Positions 56,231 to 64,000 of a stretch of DNA of 64,000 nt are shown piece after piece. Source of the stretch: Coprinus comatus (Eukaryota > Basidiomycota > Agaricomycetes > Agaricales > Agaricaceae); the NCBI GenBank assembly GCA_034638255.1, contig JAWPGT010000045.1:62001-126000 (forward strand). The letters run 5' to 3'. Position 1 is the stretch's first letter. Each line of letters begins with the position of its first letter. The position numbers and the translations under genes are program-made. The notes under the pieces are model-generated. The model saw only the letters and a program-made list of their open reading frames with translations, was not told the origin of the DNA and did no database searches.

Positions 56231-57179
56231 GTTGGCGGGAACTCCAAGGATGATTTTCACGCGCGCGACAGCAAATTTGATGGCGAAGCAAATAAAACCA
56301 AACATTTTGATGTGGCAGTTGCCACGACGGACTAATGCTCCGGTGTATATGCTCACATATTCATGGTATTTTGTGCGTTGTATCATCTCCGCGAGTCTAG
56401 AAAACGGGTTTAGAATATTTTCTAGAATTTATGCGATTTTTGTATTGTTATTTTGCAAAGTTGTTTTATACCACGTAATATACGTAAGGGGGATTTCGAA
56501 CTCGCGCTCCTTGAGTGTGACGCAAGCGTCACACGGTTAAGGAGGTTTGGGCGTTATGAGGTTTGGGTGTTACGAGGGTTACGGGTTAGTCACTCAGGGG
56601 TCACGGAATGGATGGCCCACTCTCGTGACTCGCCGTGACATCCAAGGAGCGCAGGTTCACTATCCACGTAAGGGTCATGATTATGTCAAGGGTTCGAATC
56701 TGTTCGAATTAACCTTTTTATGCATACCCTGTAGGAAGTTCAATTAATTGTGGGGAGACAGACACATAAAATTTCAGCTTTCAGTGCCTTTAATGGGTAC
56801 TTGGAACTTGTCAAAGATCACACACCATGGGTTGGTCGATTAATCACTTATTATTTTTTTATCCCGAAGAATAAATAGATTCAAATTGCATTTAAATAGA
56901 CGGGGTTAAGACGGCCCGGGCCAGGTTCTCCTGGTTCCATGTCATCACGTGATACATAAAACAAAGAAAACTTACCCAAAATTCCTGAAAAGTATTCTAA
57001 ACCCGTTTTCTAGACTCGCGGAGATGATACAACGCACAAAATACCATGAATATGTGAGCATATACACCGGAGCATTAGTCCGTCGTGGCAACTGCCACAT
57101 CAAAATGTTTGGTTTTATTTGCTTCGCCACCAAATTTGCTGTCGCGCGTGTGAAAATCATCCTTGGAGTTCCCGCCAAC
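56231..57179. mobile_element. TIR element, 949 bp, with terminal inverted repeats of about 199 bp
   Basis: 56231-56429 and 56981-57179 are inverted copies that differ at only a handful of positions; the outer end reads GTTGGCGGGAACTCC on both sides. The interior of about 550 bp has no transposase. It contains two B-box-like GGGTTCGAATC/GAGTTCGAAATCC strings that could be tRNA-derived, though no tRNA fold was found. Flanks do not show a clean target-site duplication. Long TIRs suggest a MULE-like or foldback element; class uncertain. Confidence 0.8.
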
Positions 57180-58680
57180 CGTATTCATGAGATATTATCT
57201 TTTTTTTTGGAATCAACATTTACATACTGCTACAAGCAAACGAGTGCTAAGACGCGGTGGACCTAAACTACTATTATAAAACAGGAATTATAGTAGCGGT
57301 AAGCTGGGGTTGATCTACGTTTGTGAGTCTACGAAAATTTGGAGGAGTCTAGTTTCTTGTGTGATGTGAGGATTATATGTGGTGACTCCATCAGCTACGT
57401 CATTGATGCAGATAACAGCTTGAGGTTCTTGTATCTTTCCTTTAGTGCACCTTCTTTGGCCTGTACACCATCGTAAGATGTACATAAGTCATAAAAGGTA
57501 CCGTTCACTGCGACTTGGCAAATAGTTGCACAAAGTTTTGAATCTTATCATCCGGATATAAGTGGGTCTGGGGACCCTTTGAACGAACGATGACAATGAG
57601 CATCCACACTGTTCAGAATCCACATGACTTTCACCACACTATCTTAAAGTATACTGAACATAGTCGGCTCAATCCGGACATGCACAAATATGCTAACTGT
57701 CAACACCCTTGCAAGTACCATACGGTCTCTCCACCTATCAGTTCGGGACCCCAACAGGAAGCTTAAACAAAGACTTCGCCAGCTTGTATTTGCTGATAAA
57801 GTTGGATGACAGCAGCAATCCCTAGTCAGAAGATTGATATACTAAGGCACAACGATATATTTCCAGAGATTACATACCAGCGTCGGCATGTTGTAGTCTA
57901 AAAGTAGCGATCTATGCAAGCGGACCGCAATGGAGCTATCCGGCCGAAGAATCAATGTGGTAAAATATAACGTAAGCTCCACCACCTCTTCACATCATTA
58001 TATCAACTATTTCTATCTCCCTGGAAACATGTCGGAATAAGCGGAAAAACCTGAGCTTCCAGCTCTTTTGCGTTAAGCTCCATGGTAATGCCCTATATCT
58101 ACTATTTATCCACAACTTCCTGATAAAATTGACGAAACAAATCAACAGTGCATTTAATTTGACAAATCTTTTGCTTTCCGTAATAAATATCGACGAGATG
58201 GACGATATATCGCAACATCATTCATTCATTATATGATCACCTGAGGTTACCCCGTCTCGGAGACTTACTCGGGAACATTCATATAGGCCCATATCAAGAA
58301 CCTCAAAAAACAAGGGCGTACTATTTCAAGCACTCCATCCTCACTTTATCTTCGTCAGATCGAATGTATCCCCGCGCCCGTTCCGCATCTTCCGACTTCT
58401 CTGGATGATCGGTGAAACCAGGATTACTGAATATCGTAATGAACAACCCACGTAGTTTTGCTACCCTTCACGGAGGTTTGCAATTTGCACTTTTTTGGCG
58501 GCGTCAAGTATAACATCCTGATCATGAGCTGGAAGTTACATGTGTTGACTCTTTTACAGCGATGACAATTGTCTTCTCCACATGGGGTGCGGAGCAGCCG
58601 TTAATACGTGAGGTACTTAAAAGCACAACCTCTTGTCGAGTTCTATCCCATTCTTCAAAAGTTTGACGCCATAACTTGCA
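57180..58680. other. Intergenic, no supported gene
   Basis: About 1.5 kb upstream of the fungalysin gene. No open frame with family features; a TACTTAAAAG string at about 58613-58622 may be a core promoter element. Confidence 0.4.
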
Positions 58681-61447
58681 ATGGGCTTCCCTCCTAGTTT
58701 CGTATCAGCTATCGCATTGATCCTACTTCTCCACCGTTCCTTCGTTTATTCTGCACCATCTGCTGTCACAGCGCGCTTGAATACACATAATGTCCAAATT
58801 GTAGGTCGTGGGTTGGAAGTCCGTAACTTCCATCCACCTTCTACATTTGAGGTAAGATACTTTTTATTTTACACCCCCATTCATTATTATTTAATTTAAT
58901 GTATCAGACCTTTGGCACTGGTGGATTAGATCATCCTCTCTTAAAGAGGGCTACTGCAACTTTAGAAGAGTCCGCCATCGCCTTTGTAGAATCTCGAGTT
59001 AAATTTAACTCAAGTGCGATCAATTTCAAATCTGGATACCAAAGTGAAACGGCCCAACACGCATATATTAAGCAATATCATGTATGTTTCGGTTTCTCGT
59101 GTTGGAAAACTACCCTTTCATTTTGGTCACTTATAATGTTCTTGTAGAATGATATACCAATTGCTAATGCAGTCGCAAATGTAGCCTTTAATCACGATGG
59201 AAAGGTATGTCGTAAATGTTGTTATGTAACAACAAAGTAATAATTAAAAAAATCCCCAGGTAGTTGCTTTCGGGTCTTCATTCCTTAAGCCTCGTATGTT
59301 GTTATTTCTTCAAAAGATCAGAAGTTATTGTATCTGATGCATAGTTTAGAAAAGGTTGCATCTACGATCACAACAATCACTCTACAAGAAGCCATTGGCA
59401 TAGCGGAAGATACCTTGGACGGATCATATACTGGACACCCCTCTTCAATTCAATATATTGCAAAAGAAGACGATTCCTTGATTTTAACTCATTCCATCCA
59501 AATACGTAACGAAGTATCGGGGACTTGGTATGATGCATTCGTTGATGCACATAGTGGCCAACTGGTTCATGTAACAGACTTCGTTGCAAAAGCTTCAACT
59601 TCTGTAAGTCAAAACCAACATCCCGGTCGATTATCCTTGTTTCTTAAGTCATATTTTTCAGTATCTTGTTTTGCCCATACATAAGCAGATTCTGACACAA
59701 GGGTTTGAGACACTCTTGGATCCTTATGACAGAGTGTCGTCGCCTTTGGGTTGGCATTCGACCGGAACACGCAATTTTACGTGAGTATCATTATTATTTT
59801 CTGAGACCTTGCTTAACGTCCCCAACGTTGTTATTATTCAGGACAACAACGTAAGAACATTCCTATATCCTAGCGTTCAACTCACCCAAAAAAACGCATT
59901 TCATATTTTAATAGTGGGAATAATGCACTCGTCTATAGAGATATAGCAACAGATTCATTCTCAAAACCGTCATCACCAGAGCTCAACTTTATCTACAAGC
60001 AAGATCCTGCCATTCAGCCTACAGTTCAAACAAATGTTGATGCTGCACGTACCAATGCCTTCTATATTGTGAACACCGTCCATGACATCATGTATCGGTA
60101 AGCTCAGAGTTGTTCGGATGTATTCATTGTAGCGTATTAAACGTGATTATAGGTACGGTTTCACTGAGGTTAGATTTATCGATACTTTGTCATATTATGA
60201 TTATATGTGACTTACTTCCTTGAAGGCTGCCTTTAATTTCCAGACAAATAACTTCGGAAAGGGGGCTCAGGTAACGATCAAGTAAATGTTTCAGTACAAA
60301 ATTCCGCGGCAATGGATAATGCAGACTTTGCTACACCACCAGAGTATGTCAACCTTCTGAGCACAAGGTATCTGAAGCTAAACTCATCGTCACCTCATTA
60401 TAGCGGACAAGCACCGTTAATGAGTGAGCGTAAAAATGTACTAGTTGCCAGAACACAATGCTAATGTTGGCTTGATGTTCAGGAATGTTCCTTTGGAATT
60501 ATGTTCAGGTTAGTTGATACATGATAGCACAAGTTCAGTTCATTCATTCTGAGCTCCAATAGCCGATGAGGGATGGGGCACTCGAAAACGATATTGTAGT
60601 GCATGAAAATACTCACGGTATGACGAATAGGATGACAGGTGGTGGTACAGCAGCGTGTTTGCAAACTACTGAAGCTAGAGGTTTGGGGGAAGGTTGGTCA
60701 GACGCAGTAGCGGAGTGAGTTTTATTGTTATATTTCAACTTCTACTAGTACGATGTGTTTGATACTCATTCTGAGCTCATCCAGATGGACAGAAAGTACT
60801 TCAAGTGCCGTTCCTGATTATGTCATGGGTCAGTATGTGGCAGACTGGCCTGCCGGTGTTCGAGCACGTCCTTATTCTACTTCAATGTAAGTTTTCTAAC
60901 TTTTCACTACAAGACCGATTTACAGAGAAATTAATTGCAAAAATGACTTAGGACTGTTAATCCAGTGACATATTCCGGATTAGCAAGACGAACAGAGTAT
61001 CACAGTAATATATATTCAGTCACTGATTCTACGTGATTGCATGCTGAACAAAATGATTAGGTGTCGGCGAGGTCTGGGCTAATATATTACACAATGTTTA
61101 TGCTGCCCTCGTCGGTGCGCGTGGTTGGTCAGCTACGGCAAAGACCGATCCTACAGGCTCTCAAGGAAATGTAGTGTTTCTTCACTTGTTGGTAGACGCA
61201 TTGGCGCTTCAACCATGTAACCCTACTTGTAAGTGCATAACCGCTGCATATATCCCTCTCGATGCATGGATTATTTTATTGATCTGGATTTCTAGTTCTG
61301 AATGCTCGTGATGCTTGGATTCAGGCAGATGCTAATAGATATGGAGGTGCTAATAAGTGCCTACTTTGGAAAGCGTTTGCTAGTCGGGGTATGGGAGTAA
61401 ATGCGGTGGCTTTTGTAGATTCCTTCTCAATACCTAGTGGTTGTTGA
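58681..61447 (+). CDS. Secreted fungalysin metalloprotease, peptidase family M36 (one-base frameshift in exon 10)
   Basis: Extracellular zinc elastinolytic-type protease made as a proenzyme. Seventeen exons inferred: 58681-58851, 58908-59081, 59148-59204, 59260-59293, 59350-59603, 59662-59780, 59842-59850 (9 nt), 59915-60097, 60153-60168, 60226-60343, 60404-60423, 60483-60508, 60563-60714, 60785-60886, 60952-61004, 61061-61228 and 61296-61447; about 602 residues. Signal peptide (about 1-24), FTP propeptide, then the catalytic domain with HENTHG (His about 408 and 412) and the third ligand Glu about 437 in GLGEGWSD. In exon 10 the run of five G at 60261-60265 breaks the frame; six G would give [18 protein letters not shown] as the family requires and restore the next junction. 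A homopolymer error is likely. The 9-nt exon is supported by the NFTTTTGNN reading. Confidence 0.93.
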
Positions 61448-61550
61448 GAGACTATGGGTAGACACTGAAAGCCTCCAACGATTGGTATGATACTCATGAA
61501 ATTCTTTGAAACATGATTTTGGATCTATATACTACACGTTATACTAAGCT

Positions 61551-64000
61551 TTATTCGGTTACCTCTGGTGGGACATATCCAACATCTACCTCTGTACAAG
61601 CTGCCAAGGCCCGTTGCCACAAGGCATCTGACTGCAGAGTTGGGCGATCACCAACAATAATAAGCGCCAATCGTGCCCTTGTCCACATCACATTCAATCT
61701 CCTCCGATCTTGTAAGAAACCGATATCTCCGTCAGCATTACAACGGACAGTTGAAAAAATGACGATATCACTCTCGCGGCCTTGAAAAGAGTCAATGGTA
61801 GAGATAGTGACTGATCCCGGAAGACGATGACGTAGAGCTTGAGCTTGTTTTGTATATGGTGTCAAGACTGTTAAGGATAAATTTCGTCCAGATTGTTCTT
61901 GGTTTTCATCGTCGTTCGCAGGATTACGACGGGTTGTCAATTGAGTCACAATATGACTGACGAGATCCACCTGGACTGTATTACTCTTCGACATTCGCCC
62001 CATATCTTCCTCCGCAGAACATTGTACAAAAACGGATGGGATGAGTTCTTGCTCCTTCTCTGGCCATGGAAAAGAAAGTTCTCGAAGGGGTAGAAGTAGG
62101 TCACGGCCTTCAATATTAGACTGCAGCCGACCTTCATAAAATTCTTGACTTGGGAACCGATTCAGATTCTCTGGTGAACGATATTGCACATCTAACATCG
62201 TCTTCGTGATTTTTGGATTTTCTGACTTTGTGTACAAACGTTCAAGTAGAGAGACATCGTACTCAAGAGCCTCAGCCATGCGCCTCGCCATGGGACGCAG
62301 TTGAACACTATAGTTCATGAGATGGACTGCATTCAGGGAGGATATGTTAAAAAACCTACTGGTCTCCAACCATAATAGCCCTTTTAATCCCCTTCACTAA
62401 TGGTATCAAAGCGCATGGTTCTGTTATTTGCGACGCTTCGTCAATAATGGCTATATCAAAGTCAAATTTCCTCAGGAGTCCGAGGCCTGCACCTAAGTAG
62501 CGTCACGATATATATATACTGCTTTTAATAAAGAGTTAAATGTTGGAGGCTAACCTGCACAAGTCGTGAAAACAATCCTTGACGCTTTTACTCGATCTTG
62601 AGCTTTTTTCAGCAACCTGTTATTCTCTGTCGTATCTCCTCCAACTCGTGCATCGACAGTGTAGGATTGAAGATCCTTATGAACTCTTGCTTGGTCCGTG
62701 GCTACTCGAAGAATTTCTTCCTCTTGAAGTAACTGATGTTCACTATTGACTCGAATGAAACGTTCAAGAACGTTGTCAACAGCTTAAAATATTTTACGTT
62801 AGCATTTTCGTTATGTTAGGCAGACTACAGTTCACCGACCATTATGAGTAGAAGCAGTCATAAGCACCTTCTGTTCACCTTCACCACTGAGCAATAGTTT
62901 AAGTATCTCGACGACAACTGTAGTCTTCCCCGTGCCTAATGTACTTCAGCCGAATAATAGAGTTTTGCATACTAACTGATGCTAACCTGGAGGTCCCCAA
63001 ATTAGACTGAGATTTTCTCCGGTAGCTGACATTACGGCATCCTTTTGACTGTCATTCAAATGATCACCAAGTGCGGGAGTGGTGGTGGGGCCAGATGTGG
63101 ATGCTTGCTCTGTAACAACCTCTGGCTGTGGTGACGGCCCGTTCACGCTACCACATATGACAGGGTAAAATGAACAGCATTCAGTCTGATCGGTTAACAA
63201 CCTTAGCAAAGCATCCATCATAGCCTTTGACGTTGCTGATTGCGAGATAGTTCTCAGAATAAGTTCGTTGCAAGTATAAGCTCGAATAACTTACCAATAC
63301 TTCCGGCAGTATATAAATTCCAATCGATATTTTCGGTTTCAGGAGGTGGTGGGTGAAGTAGTTGAATTCGTAATTCTCCTTTTCCTGCTTGCACCACCAG
63401 GCCATCAAGAACTGGAATGACAATCCATCGATTTTCTGGTTTGCTTGAGGCCTCGAGACGAACATGGGAGTGAAGTCTAGCATCGGATTTGGCATCAACG
63501 CGAATCGTAGCTTTTACAGTGAAAGATTCATTCGACAACCGAGTGAGACGAGTTTGAGTAGGTGCAGATTTTTGTCGTCGAGGACGACCATCTTCGTTAC
63601 AAGGACACTCATCAGCTGCTTCCTCTGCAGTTTCAAACGAGACAGATAGAGCATTCTTGTAGCCGTATCGTCGCGCAGGATCTTCTTCGCCTTCGACTCG
63701 GCAATCATTCAGCACCAAAAGTACTTCCTGAACCAGTTGTTGGGAACGTATTGATAGAGCCGCAAGGTAGATCAGGTCAAAGTAATCTGCCAGCCCAATA
63801 ACGCGAATTGTACCAGACAACTTTTCTAAAGCCGCGAGAACTGCAATCTTGAGTTCATTTGTCGAGAGTACAAGTGCTCGCAGTATTGGAACAGAAGAGG
63901 CGTGAAGCGGGCCTTCAGCAAGATCATTCGATGTAGGATCCGGTGGAAATGTTTTAAGAAGAACAAAGACCAGAGGGGGGTGCCGTGAGATCCAGTCACA
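61551..64000 (-). CDS. SF1 RNA/DNA helicase (UPF1/SEN1-like), C-terminal 722 residues, N-terminus beyond window
   Basis: Exons: beyond 64000 to 63295, 63235-62987, 62935-62840, 62782-62555, 62492-62360 and 62307-61551, all phase-consistent. Motifs in order: QKDAVMSATG (Q motif), GPPGTGKT split by an intron (motif I), TASTHNAVDNVLERF (Ia), FTTCAGAGLGLL, DEASQ (II), MVGDHVQLRP (III), LDVQYRSP (IV), TISTIDSFQGRESDIVIFSTVR (V) and RRLNVMWTRAR (VI). The N-terminal part has an acidic CPCNEDGRPRRQ patch and a beta-rich region resembling the UPF1 1B area. The exact paralogue (SEN1, MOV10-type or another) cannot be fixed without the missing N-terminus. It ends convergently about 100 bp from the fungalysin gene. 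No lesion seen. Confidence 0.92.

Noticed and set aside
56440..56720. tRNA gene inside the 949-bp TIR element
   Set aside because: B-box-like strings exist but no matching A box, acceptor stem or cloverleaf could be formed.
1..64000. CRISPR arrays, operons, ribosome binding sites, rRNA
   Set aside because: The window is eukaryotic nuclear DNA with spliceosomal introns; no spaced direct-repeat array or rRNA-like sequence was seen.

Overview
The window is nuclear DNA from a filamentous basidiomycete, most likely an Agaricomycete. Its genes are split by many 45-80 bp GT-AG introns. The accessory genes belong to families expanded in mushroom-forming fungi: FunK1 protein kinases, F-box-like proteins of the IPPEVL / VSSxWRxVAxSTPxxWTSL type, secreted GMC oxidoreductases and M36 fungalysins. 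I cannot name the species.

Conserved genes, left to right: BRR2 (U5 snRNP helicase, minus, 1-5043, C-terminus outside the window), an HPP-family membrane protein (minus, 12501-13541), SEC31 (COPII coat, minus, 14206-18970), a secreted GMC oxidoreductase (minus, 20761-23067), a nucleotidyltransferase-like protein (minus, 35066-35928), tRNA-Asp (37858-37934), a branched-chain aminotransferase (minus, 42791-44203), a C2HC5 zinc-finger protein (minus, about 44646-45173), an F-box/LRR-like protein (minus, 49961-52406), the mitochondrial calcium uniporter MCU (minus, 52689-54159), a fungalysin metalloprotease (plus, 58681-61447) and an SF1 helicase (minus, 61551 to beyond 64000).

These are interleaved with an accessory block. 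A head-to-head pair made of a FunK1 kinase and an F-box-like gene, only 69 bp apart, occurs twice in mirror image at about 6.6-12.3 kb and 25.8-33.8 kb. SEC31, HPP and the GMC gene lie between the two arms. Each arm also carries a second FunK1 gene. All four kinase copies are damaged, each differently; one F-box copy is intact (28850-30476) and the other is frameshifted. Further members and fragments of the same F-box family lie at 33.8-34.4, 40.2-41.5, 45.5-47.0, 47.4-49.2, 55.1-55.3 and 55.6-56.2 kb. A short near-palindrome (core TTYAAACGTT) recurs just upstream of several of them, which suggests shared promoter control.

Mobile and relic DNA: a 641-bp element with 36-bp terminal inverted repeats and an 8-bp target duplication (24990-25630), a 949-bp element with terminal inverted repeats of about 199 bp (56231-57179), a decayed Ty1/copia-like gag relic (about 19579-20395) and an internally deleted copy of the HPP gene next to BRR2 (about 5087-5690).

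Four otherwise well-preserved genes (SEC31, HPP, M36, nucleotidyltransferase-like) each contain one apparent single-base deletion. Three of the four lie in or at short homopolymers, so uncorrected assembly errors are at least as likely as real mutations there. All exon boundaries were inferred by eye from frame, family similarity and GT-AG signals; reading phase was checked across every junction of the multi-exon models.
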